64,000 nucleotides of DNA from Geosporobacter subterraneus DSM 17957 (lineage in GTDB: Bacteria; Bacillota; Clostridia; Peptostreptococcales; Thermotaleaceae): assembly GCF_900142145.1 (NCBI RefSeq), contig NZ_FQZV01000003.1, positions 1 to 64,000 on the forward strand, read 5' to 3'. The notes under the pieces are model-generated. The model was given only the letters and a program-made list of their open reading frames with translations. It was not told where the DNA came from and searched no databases. The position numbers and the translations under genes are program-made. Position 1 is the first letter of the stretch; every line of letters begins with the position of its first letter. Shown piece after piece: positions 57,181 through 64,000 of this stretch.

Positions 57181-57200
57181 AATCGACTGGAGGTAGAAAT

Positions 57201-58265
57201 ATGGATGTTTGTCCACGAATTGAGATAGACCTTTCCAAAATCAGAGCCAACACACAAGTGCTGGTCGATCGTTGTAAAAATGCAGGAATACAGGTAGCAG
57301 GGGTCACAAAAGTATTCTGCGCTGTTCCACAGGTAGCTGAAGCCATGGTAGAGGGTGGGATAAACATGTTGGCAGATGCAAGATTGGAAAACTTTGGAAA
57401 AATAGCCCATATTCCAATCCAAAAGCTGCTTCTGAGGCTTCCAATGATCAGTCAAGCTGAGAAAGTAGTTTCACTGGTAGATATCAGCTTGAATTCTGAA
57501 ATAGCTACTATCAAAAAACTATCTGAAGCGTCAATAAAGCAGGGAAAGGTGCATAAAATCATATTAATGATTGATCTAGGGGATCTAAGGGAAGGAATTT
57601 GGAGTGACCAAATTCACACAACCATTAAAGAAATTACCCAATTAGAGGGGGTTCAATTGGTTGGTATAGGAACCAATTTGACTTGCTATGGAGGTGTCAT
57701 TCCAAATCCGACGAACCTGGGACAGCTGGTAAATATTGCCATGGAGATTGAAGATACATTCCAAATCCGAATGGAAATTATATCTGGTGGAAATTCCAGC
57801 AGCCTTTATTTATTGGAACGCGGGGAGATGCCAAAAGCCATCAATCATTTGCGGTTGGGCGAATCCATTGTCCTCGGAAGGGAAACCGCCTTTGGAGAGC
57901 CAATCTCTGGTACCTATCAGGATGCATTTACTTTGATCGCTGAAATTGTTGAATTAAAAGAAAAGCCATCGGTGCCTATTGGAGAAATTGGCATGGACGC
58001 TTTTGGCAATAAGCCTGTATTTGAGGATCATGGTATTAGAAAAAGAGCCATTCTGGCCATAGGAAGACAGGATGTATCTGTAAATAATTTGATTCCAAAG
58101 GATGAGAAAATATCAATTTTAGGTGCTAGCAGCGACCACCTGATTGTTGATGTTACGGATTCGCTAAAGGAATACAGCGTTGGAGATGAAGTAGCCTTTG
58201 ATATTGAATATGGAGCTTTGCTTCAGCTAATGACTTCCGAATATGTCTTTAAAAAGATAAAATAA
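57201..58265 (+). CDS. orr: Ornithine racemase (alanine racemase-fold PLP enzyme)
   Basis: Turns L-ornithine into D-ornithine, the mutase substrate. The 354-residue protein is an Ala-racemase N-domain type: the PLP lysine is in GVTKVFCAVP near residue 35, with GGNSSSLYLLERGEMP and LRLGESIVLGRE later. The ATG has GGAGGT upstream. Its position at the end of the pathway operon supports the ornithine-specific name. Confidence 0.95.
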   Translation: MDVCPRIEIDLSKIRANTQVLVDRCKNAGIQVAGVTKVFCAVPQVAEAMVEGGINMLADARLENFGKIAHIPIQKLLLRLPMISQAEKVVSLVDISLNSEIATIKKLSEASIKQGKVHKIILMIDLGDLREGIWSDQIHTTIKEITQLEGVQLVGIGTNLTCYGGVIPNPTNLGQLVNIAMEIEDTFQIRMEIISGGNSSSLYLLERGEMPKAINHLRLGESIVLGRETAFGEPISGTYQDAFTLIAEIVELKEKPSVPIGEIGMDAFGNKPVFEDHGIRKRAILAIGRQDVSVNNLIPKDEKISILGASSDHLIVDVTDSLKEYSVGDEVAFDIEYGALLQLMTSEYVFKKIK

Positions 58266-58354
58266 AAAAGTGTAGAAGAGCTCTCTTTTACCTGTCTCAT
58301 AGAATTCATGCCGAGAATATACTGTAGTGAAATCGTTAGACAGGAGATGATCGT

Positions 58355-58633
58355 ATGCAGTATGGAGAAGGAAAATACATTATCGTTTTTACGTCGAATT
58401 ATCATGCTTATTATATAGAGGAGCTCCTCCGAAGACACAACATAGAGAGCATTTATAAAAAAGCACCTAGATCAATTGCAAAGTCCTGCAATTCAGCAGT
58501 TTATCTTTCAAATGAGGCTGATCTGCAAAAAGCATTAGAATTAGTCCGAAATGGAAAAATCCCATTTCAATCTGTCTTCGAAATTCACCGCAGGGATAAA
58601 CAAGTAGAGTATCAAAAAGTTCTCCTTCAATAG
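58355..58633 (+). CDS. DUF3343 putative Se/S carrier-like protein
   Basis: A 92-residue protein of the DUF3343 family: YIIVFTSNYHAYYIEELLRR start, the conserved cysteine in SIAKSCNSAVYL, and a C-terminal helix. DUF3343 proteins often lie with selenium genes and are annotated as selenium or sulfur carriers on that basis. Full Sec machinery occurs in this genome. AGGAG lies upstream of the ATG. It ends at a terminator shared with the convergent gene. Confidence 0.85.
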   Translation: MQYGEGKYIIVFTSNYHAYYIEELLRRHNIESIYKKAPRSIAKSCNSAVYLSNEADLQKALELVRNGKIPFQSVFEIHRRDKQVEYQKVLLQ

Positions 58634-58646
58634 GAGAACTTTTTAT
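58614..58646. terminator. Bidirectional terminator
   Basis: AAAAAGTTCTCC and GGAGAACTTTTT form a 12-bp stem with loop TTCAATA. It serves the DUF3343 gene and the convergent propeller/coiled-coil gene. Confidence 0.88.
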
Positions 58647-60214
58647 TTGAATATTCTTTTGAAAAATCCAGATTCTTTTTTTGCCACATTTTCTTGTTTC
58701 TGCTGGGTGAGAATTGTTTCCTTTTCTTTTATACCATCCTTGAAAAGTTGATTCTGCTGCTGAGAAAGTATCAACTCCCCATGAAGTTTTTCTCTCTCTT
58801 TTTCCAAGGACACACATTTTTTTTCCAATGCCAAAATTTTGTGCTGAAAAATATCTTTTTCACCTTCCCATTTTTGTATTTGCTCTTTGTATTGACTGAT
58901 TTTGTCACCACTTTCATTAATTAGGTGTAGATATTTTCGATTCAAATCGGTTAACTTCTTCACTTCCTCTTTTAAAAAGCGAATTTCACTTTCCATTGTA
59001 CTGATTATATTTTTCCTGCCGTTGGATTCAAGCTGACTTTTGCTGATTGCAGCAATAGGCGGATTATGATAGGGTTGCTGTTTACGATTGCTGATGGACA
59101 TATCCCTATTGATCATCGAGGGATTATTGCTAAACCTATTTTCTGCAGCCAATGATAAATTCGCCTCAAGTACTGACAATTGATTTAAGTCTTCCCTTGA
59201 AACCAAGCTGAAGAGATTTAATAAGGTTTTACTTTCAAGATCATTATATAAGCCAAAGTTTGTATGAGTAATATTTTCAGGAAGGATCTTACTGAATACT
59301 GGGGTTGTTATATGATGAATCCGTACTCCTTCTCTTGACCAGATGAGTTCGCAATTTTGTAATAAATGAGCATAAATATAATAAATTTCTTCATTCGCAA
59401 CATATATGATCATGAAAACATCATGGTTAATATACTGAAAAAACCATTTAATAGGCTGATCTTTCTCAATAACAACATTCGTTGTTTTTTTTGCTGAATC
59501 TATCGTGTAACAGAGATATTTAATACAATAATTACTTTTGTTTTTGTCAGTCCAGCTGATATGTAGGTTGCCTTTTTCATCTGCCAGCATGTCTATGAAG
59601 AAATTCTTAATATAGATACAATCAGAGAGATAAAACGCATCCTCCCATTGAGCAGTTTCAATCCTGTAAACCGATAATTTAAGATCGTAAATCATATTGT
59701 TATTCGTTAGAAAGGATAAGTAGAGATTATCACCATGGTCTTTTGTTATACAATAGGGTTTACAATTATTCTTAAAATAGGTTCTGGCAATAATTTTTTT
59801 CTTCCAGCTGCCGTCTTCTGTAAAGTAAGTGACAATGGAAACCTTGAAAGGAGAAGATAGATCGCGCCAGCAGAAAAAAATTTGCGGATTCCGATTCGTA
59901 TACTTTATATCTACAAAGTCAATTTTTTCTGCATCTAAAGCCGCCTGATACAAAAGATGTGTATCCCACGATTGTCCGTTAAAGTTATAATAATAGAATT
60001 GTCCTTCCTGGTCCAGTATAACAGCTCCGATATGCCCATGGCTGTCATGATCAACAGCATATTCTTTAATAGGATAAGGATGTACCGATTTCTCAGATAA
60101 TTCCTCGCCCTGTATTCCGAAGCGAAGGTATTGAGAATCATCTAAGCTAAACCGATAAGCTGTCCTATGGATATTTGCATTTGTATCAAACCTGCCAATA
60201 TCTAACACTTCCAT
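58643..60214 (-). CDS. Propeller-like repeat protein with C-terminal coiled coil (paralogue A)
   Basis: A 523-residue protein without signal peptide. The first about 380 residues hold repeats of the kind DEKGNLHISWTDKN..YCIKY, i.e. Asp-x-x-Gly-x-Leu-His-x-x-Trp, as in beta-propellers. A linker with basic patches leads to a coiled coil (about 400-505: KEEVKKLTDLN, EKEREKLHGELI) and a short basic end, GFFKRIFK. The ATG at 60214 follows AAGG; a GTG precedes it by one codon. A paralogue with the same plan starts beyond the window at 64 kb. Function unknown; the neighbour is a probable spore-surface gene. Confidence 0.8.
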   Translation of the reverse strand: MEVLDIGRFDTNANIHRTAYRFSLDDSQYLRFGIQGEELSEKSVHPYPIKEYAVDHDSHGHIGAVILDQEGQFYYYNFNGQSWDTHLLYQAALDAEKIDFVDIKYTNRNPQIFFCWRDLSSPFKVSIVTYFTEDGSWKKKIIARTYFKNNCKPYCITKDHGDNLYLSFLTNNNMIYDLKLSVYRIETAQWEDAFYLSDCIYIKNFFIDMLADEKGNLHISWTDKNKSNYCIKYLCYTIDSAKKTTNVVIEKDQPIKWFFQYINHDVFMIIYVANEEIYYIYAHLLQNCELIWSREGVRIHHITTPVFSKILPENITHTNFGLYNDLESKTLLNLFSLVSREDLNQLSVLEANLSLAAENRFSNNPSMINRDMSISNRKQQPYHNPPIAAISKSQLESNGRKNIISTMESEIRFLKEEVKKLTDLNRKYLHLINESGDKISQYKEQIQKWEGEKDIFQHKILALEKKCVSLEKEREKLHGELILSQQQNQLFKDGIKEKETILTQQKQENVAKKESGFFKRIFK

Positions 60215-60294
60215 CACCTGCCTTACTAGAAATATATTAATGCCCCTTCCACAATATGTTGGTAATTTATATATATAAACTGAACAATTTACTC

Positions 60295-60322
60295 ACCAAT
60301 TTTTAATGAGTATCATAATATA
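60295..60322 (+). promoter_or_regulatory. Sigma-K-like promoter
   Basis: AC at 60295-60296, 17 bases, then CATAATATA at 60314-60322 matches the mother-cell sigma-K consensus AC-N17-CATANNNTA. It lies 73 bases before the gene at 60396. Confidence 0.5.
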
Positions 60323-60395
60323 CAATTAGAACAGGCGATTTTATACTTAAGACTGATAGCAATATAATTGATCAATAAAGAAGGGGGTACACGAT

Positions 60396-61220
60396 ATGTA
60401 CAGACATTCATCCTCAGCCCATGGAATCAGTTTATTTACACCTGGCTTTATTCCAGAAGAGCTGAGAGAGCAATTTGGAAATGCAAGGGAGTTGGTGTGT
60501 GTCCAGATTCCTAAGGTTTATGACTCTTGCCTTCTAAGAATCTGCTTAGTTGGAGATCCAAATAAGGAAGATAGAGATGAAGGAATTGTATTTGATCCAG
60601 ACTTACGGGTTCGCGTAGATTGTAGTGTTGAGAGCATCATTAATGTAAGAGTCGCAGGACTTGTACCTGGATCATTTAAAGTAATCCAAAAGAGACCATT
60701 ACCAGGAGATCCAGATCGTAAGATAATCACCTACAAATATCAGTTAAGAATTCTATATGATGTAGTATTCGATGATTGCACGATCTCCAAGGACAATGAA
60801 CTAATACTAAGAAGAACAGAAACTGTTGGACCATTATATTGTCCAGACACACAAACTATCATTAGAGAAAGCAGAGTGGATCAAACAGGTACAATTCATC
60901 CGTCAACTGATGAAGATGATCAAATCATCAAGCTTGAAATAGTGGCTACTATCCTAGATGTTAAAATCGAGAGAAATGAAGGCGCAACCTTAGATCCATA
61001 CGATGATGTATGCTTTGCAGTATTTACAGTTGGAGTATACAATGTAATAAAATGCGAGCTTATTGTTCAGCTAGTGATACCTGCATTCGGATTCTGTCCG
61101 CCACCTGCACCTTGTGAACCTTTAGGAGAACCTTGTGAAGTATTTAATGCACAGCTGCCACCTGCATTTTTCCCACCACAGCTAGATGAAGTTATTTCAG
61201 GTCCTGGAATAGATTGCTAA
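60396..61220 (+). CDS. Probable spore-surface structural protein
   Basis: A 274-residue beta-rich protein. The start region NARELVCVQIPKVYDSCLLR and the strand-rich middle (YKYQLRILYDVVFDDC, KLEIVATILDVKIERN) resemble SPOCS/exosporium-type proteins of clostridia; the end is proline- and cysteine-rich (FCPPPAPCEPLGEPCEVF). No signal peptide or membrane helix is seen. GAAGGGGG precedes the ATG, and a sigma-K-like promoter lies upstream. I call it spore-related from composition, promoter and style of sequence; it is not a proven family match. Confidence 0.6.
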   Translation: MYRHSSSAHGISLFTPGFIPEELREQFGNARELVCVQIPKVYDSCLLRICLVGDPNKEDRDEGIVFDPDLRVRVDCSVESIINVRVAGLVPGSFKVIQKRPLPGDPDRKIITYKYQLRILYDVVFDDCTISKDNELILRRTETVGPLYCPDTQTIIRESRVDQTGTIHPSTDEDDQIIKLEIVATILDVKIERNEGATLDPYDDVCFAVFTVGVYNVIKCELIVQLVIPAFGFCPPPAPCEPLGEPCEVFNAQLPPAFFPPQLDEVISGPGIDC

Positions 61221-61222
61221 TG

Positions 61223-61268
61223 AACAACAAGAGGATGTGTAATAAACGCACATCCTCTTGTTGTTTTA
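61223..61268 (+). terminator. Terminator after the spore-type gene
   Basis: AACAACAAGAGGATGTG and its exact complement form a 17-bp stem with a 9-base loop, followed by TTTAACTTT. Confidence 0.85.
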
Positions 61269-61367
61269 ACTTTAAGCGGGCGGGTTTCAATTTGTAGAAG
61301 GGGATTATGGATTTCATATCGAATAGATGATATATTCTATAATGAAACGATTACAGAAAGGAAACAA

Positions 61368-62639
61368 ATGATGGAGCCGCTATCAATCAGAATAAGACCC
61401 GATACCCTGGAGGAGTTTATCGGACAAGCTCATATTTTACATAAAAAATCCTTGCTCTACCAATCTATCAAAAACAAGACCTTTGATTCTGCCATATTCT
61501 TTGGACCTCCCGGTACGGGGAAAACCACATTGGCCAGAATCATCGTTAAAGAACTTGATGCTAATTTTTATGAGCTAAATGCCACTACTACAGGAACAAA
61601 GGATTTAAAAGAAATCATCGATTATGCCAAAAAGACTAAATATACCCTGGGATACAAACCGACATACGTTTATGTGGATGAATGTCATCGTTGGAACAAG
61701 AGCCAGCAGGATACCTTATTGAAGGCTCTGGAGGAAGGCACCATCAGGTTTATAGGCAGCACAACGGAAAATCCCTATTTTGCAATGAATCCTGCAGTGC
61801 TTAGCCGTGTACGGGCAGTCTATGAGCTAAAGTCACTGACTGCTGAGGAATTAAGTCAAATGTTAATTCGTGCCATTTCTCATAAAAATGGGTTAGGTAG
61901 TAGAAAAGTTCTCATATCACAGGAGAATATCGATCTTATAGCAACCCTGTGCAACGGAGATGGAAGAATTGCTCTCAATACACTGGAATTTATCGTAAGA
62001 TCCCTGGGGAACGATATAGAGATTGAAAAAGATATGATTATCGAAGCCATGCAGCAGCGAATGAACTATTATGATCGGGAAGAAGATAAATACAATTATC
62101 TTTCTGCTTTACAAAAAAGTATCAGGGGGAGTGATCCTGATGCATCCATTTTATATTTAGCGCAGCTTATTGAAGGTGGAGCAGATATCCTCACTATCGG
62201 CAGAAGGCTGCTGGTGATAGCCAGCGAAGATATAGGACTAGCTTCTCCTAATGCTATTTCTATTGTTCTGTCCTGTATACAGGCAGCACAAATGGTAGGC
62301 TTTCCAGAGGCTAGGATAATCCTTGCTGAAGCAGTGCTTTTTTTGGCCTGCTCGCCAAAATCCAACAGCAGCATTGTAGCTATCGAACAAGCTGCTTCAG
62401 ACATCCGTACAAGGAACATCGACCCACCACCGCCCCACATTATGGATGCTCATTACAGTGGTGCTAAAAAAAGAGGATTTGGAAAAAATTATTTATATCC
62501 CCACGACTTTGGGGGGTATGTAAAGCAGCAGTATCTGCCTAATAATCTATATGAGGAGAAAAGGAGCTACTACAGACCCACAGAAAATGGAAGTGAAAAA
62601 AGCATCAAAGAAAGGCTTGATTCCTTACGAAAGAAATGA
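61368..62639 (+). CDS. rarA: Replication-associated recombination protein A (RarA/MgsA), AAA+ ATPase
   Basis: ATPase related to clamp loaders that acts at stalled forks. The 423-residue protein has Walker A FGPPGTGKTT, a DECHRW Walker B, sensor GSTTENPYF and the C-terminal MgsA domain (ARIILAEAVLFLACSPKSN, GAKKRGFGKNYLYPHD). AGAAAGGAA precedes the ATG pair. It is isolated from other repair genes and is closed by a shared terminator. Confidence 0.96.
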   Translation: MMEPLSIRIRPDTLEEFIGQAHILHKKSLLYQSIKNKTFDSAIFFGPPGTGKTTLARIIVKELDANFYELNATTTGTKDLKEIIDYAKKTKYTLGYKPTYVYVDECHRWNKSQQDTLLKALEEGTIRFIGSTTENPYFAMNPAVLSRVRAVYELKSLTAEELSQMLIRAISHKNGLGSRKVLISQENIDLIATLCNGDGRIALNTLEFIVRSLGNDIEIEKDMIIEAMQQRMNYYDREEDKYNYLSALQKSIRGSDPDASILYLAQLIEGGADILTIGRRLLVIASEDIGLASPNAISIVLSCIQAAQMVGFPEARIILAEAVLFLACSPKSNSSIVAIEQAASDIRTRNIDPPPPHIMDAHYSGAKKRGFGKNYLYPHDFGGYVKQQYLPNNLYEEKRSYYRPTENGSEKSIKERLDSLRKK

Positions 62640-62664
62640 TCCCATGATTAGGGATCATTTTTTA
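62634..62664. terminator. Bidirectional terminator
   Basis: AAATGATCCC and GGGATCATTT form a perfect 10-bp stem with loop ATGATTA, T-run after. It overlaps the stop of rarA and of the convergent gene. Confidence 0.88.
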
Positions 62665-64000
62665 TGAAAAAATCCTGCAATCTTTTTATAAAACCCTTCT
62701 TACCGGGAGTGATGTCTCTCGCGGCCTTCAGTAATGATATCAACTGATCGGCTGTATCGGCTTGCAATGATTGGTGCCTTTCTATAATAGATTGAAGATC
62801 CTTTTGTATCTGTTGGTTTTGATAGATAATCTCTTCCAGCTTTTCAAAAATCCCGGTTTCTTCATAAAGATCATTCTCCGGTTTTAAGACTTCAGATTCA
62901 TCGATTATATTAAAGGGGTCTATAAATATATCTGGTGGCTGTACTTCTTCCTCTTTTTCTTCAGTTTCACCGTGATCCTCTTTATCCTTTGATTGTGACA
63001 CGGTTGAATCAACTCCAAGTAATAATATTTCATCATTTATATAACCCAATGCTGCAAGAACCTTTATAGGAGACCTAAATCTGTAGCTGTTGCCTAGTAC
63101 ACCAATTCTAGCAAGATTCTTTTCTGATAGATTTGCGAGCCATCGGGTTTCCCCCCACTTATCGCTGTCATGCTCTTTTGCTTGAGAAAATAGATGAATT
63201 CCCTCTCGCCAGAATATAATCATCTCATTTTCCAATTGAATAAGGTAGGGTTGACTGCAATCTGTACCATTTTTTGAAATCCTTAAAATTTCCTTTCGAG
63301 TATTATTTTTATATGAGATCGGTTGTTTTGCATTAAAATAACGAATTTCATAGTGTCCACCAATAAAGGAGGACCATGTGACATGCAATTGATCCTTGTT
63401 GTCACAGAGAACAAATGGGTGGGTATGTTCGTAGAGGCCCTCACTGATTTTAACAGGAATATTCCATGATCGATAATTCAAGAGAAATTTTGCATAATAA
63501 ATCTGATAATACTTACCAACACGGGATTTATAGACGAGATGTATATTGTTTTTACTGTCCAAATCTGCATGAAACGCCACATCATAGGGCTCCGTTATTA
63601 TCTCACATATTTTCTGATTCTCCCAACTCTGTTTGTTCCAGTAGTAGTGTTTGATTATCCAAAGATCGCTGTTTTCTGTGTAGGATTGTGCCATAAGAAT
63701 ATGAATTTTTTCTTCAAAGACAAATAGGATGATGTTTTTTAGTTGGCTGTGATAACGATCAAAGGTCATTAAATTTCTGGATTCCCATGCTTCATTAAAA
63801 TAGATACCATATTTTAGATGCCCAGTTTCTAATATGGAGGCTATATGAAATTTCCCAGCAGTATCTATACCAACAGAAAATTCTACAGTCTTTTCTTCTA
63901 ATTTCATTGTGTTATAGGTGATAGCTTCTTTCAGCACCCTTACATATAAATTTGTTCCTACTAGATAGAAATGGTATGAAAATCCAGAGGATCCGTAATA
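62648..64000 (-). CDS. Propeller-like repeat protein with C-terminal coiled coil (paralogue B, 5' end outside window)
   Basis: The frame is open to the window edge on the minus strand; 450 residues are visible. The GTG at 63937 is not the true start: upstream codons (YHFYLVGTNLYVRV) align with YRFSLDDSQYLRFG in paralogue A, and the following EFSVGIDTAGKFHIASI with AVDHDSHGHIGAVI. Propeller repeats such as CDNKDQLHVTWSS..YEIRY run to about residue 290 of the visible part, then an acidic linker (KEDHGETEEKEEEVQPP), a helical stretch, and a basic end, GFIKRLQDFFIKNDP. Function unknown. Confidence 0.8.
   Translation of the reverse strand, partial: YYGSSGFSYHFYLVGTNLYVRVLKEAITYNTMKLEEKTVEFSVGIDTAGKFHIASILETGHLKYGIYFNEAWESRNLMTFDRYHSQLKNIILFVFEEKIHILMAQSYTENSDLWIIKHYYWNKQSWENQKICEIITEPYDVAFHADLDSKNNIHLVYKSRVGKYYQIYYAKFLLNYRSWNIPVKISEGLYEHTHPFVLCDNKDQLHVTWSSFIGGHYEIRYFNAKQPISYKNNTRKEILRISKNGTDCSQPYLIQLENEMIIFWREGIHLFSQAKEHDSDKWGETRWLANLSEKNLARIGVLGNSYRFRSPIKVLAALGYINDEILLLGVDSTVSQSKDKEDHGETEEKEEEVQPPDIFIDPFNIIDESEVLKPENDLYEETGIFEKLEEIIYQNQQIQKDLQSIIERHQSLQADTADQLISLLKAARDITPGKKGFIKRLQDFFIKNDP

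Noticed and set aside
57063-57455. 130-codon minus-strand ORF across the reactivase/orr junction
   Set aside because: It spans the end of one real gene and the start of another and has no ribosome binding site.

Overview
The window reads as one contiguous piece of an anaerobic, spore-forming, low-GC Firmicutes chromosome of class Clostridia. Pointers are the AT-rich base use, canonical Gram-positive promoters and GGAGG ribosome binding sites, sporulation genes (BofC-like, SpoIID-like, GerMN), a T-box, a SCIFF peptide with its radical SAM maturase, a complete selenocysteine machinery, and a Stickland-type ornithine degradation operon controlled by sigma-54. An Alkaliphilus-like or related Peptostreptococcales organism is the best guess; this is inferred from gene content only.

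Layout. 1-7.0 kb: obg, yhbY, nadD, yqeK, an LCP cell-wall ligase and rsfS (ribosome assembly, NAD synthesis, wall polymer attachment), with a cation/calcium exchanger inserted before rsfS and a tiny ORF behind a structured leader. 7.0-10.6 kb: a YheO-type PAS regulator behind a long attenuator-like leader, ridA, and the two-subunit iron-sulfur serine dehydratase sdaAB-sdaAA, interrupted by a palindromic element and followed by a MITE with intact target duplications. 10.6-20.7 kb: a D,D-carboxypeptidase (minus strand), a ComEA-like protein, then selD (itself read through an in-frame UGA), selA and selB, a two-component system with a GerMN lipoprotein-like gene, and tRNA-Sec (selC). 21-33.6 kb: bofC, ruvC-ruvA-ruvB, a SpoIID-like protein, queA-tgt-yajC, SCIFF (scfA/scfB), a gamma carbonic anhydrase family protein and secD-secF. 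33.7-48.5 kb: an AarF/UbiB kinase, apt, relA/spoT, dtd, an MBL hydrolase, hemZ, a T-box leader for hisS-aspS, a DUF2325 gene under a Fur-like box, an RseC-like protein, a split ThrE-type exporter (minus strand) and glyA. 48.7-58.6 kb: a sigma-54 activator followed by ord-ortA-ortB-oraS-oraE-reactivase-orr, a full pathway from L-ornithine to acetyl-CoA and D-alanine, and a DUF3343 gene. 58.6-64 kb: two paralogous minus-strand propeller/coiled-coil proteins flanking a probable spore-surface protein with a sigma-K-like promoter, and rarA.

How it fits together. The cell ferments amino acids (serine via SdaA, ornithine via the Ora/Ort pathway, glycine/serine exchange by GlyA) and makes selenoproteins, consistent with a Stickland lifestyle. 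Most genes are housekeeping. The least explained parts are the propeller/coiled-coil pair around the spore-type gene, the tiny ORF at 2451, the leader at 7057-7385 and the structured element at 8545-8676. No phage, CRISPR array, rRNA operon or intact insertion sequence was seen.
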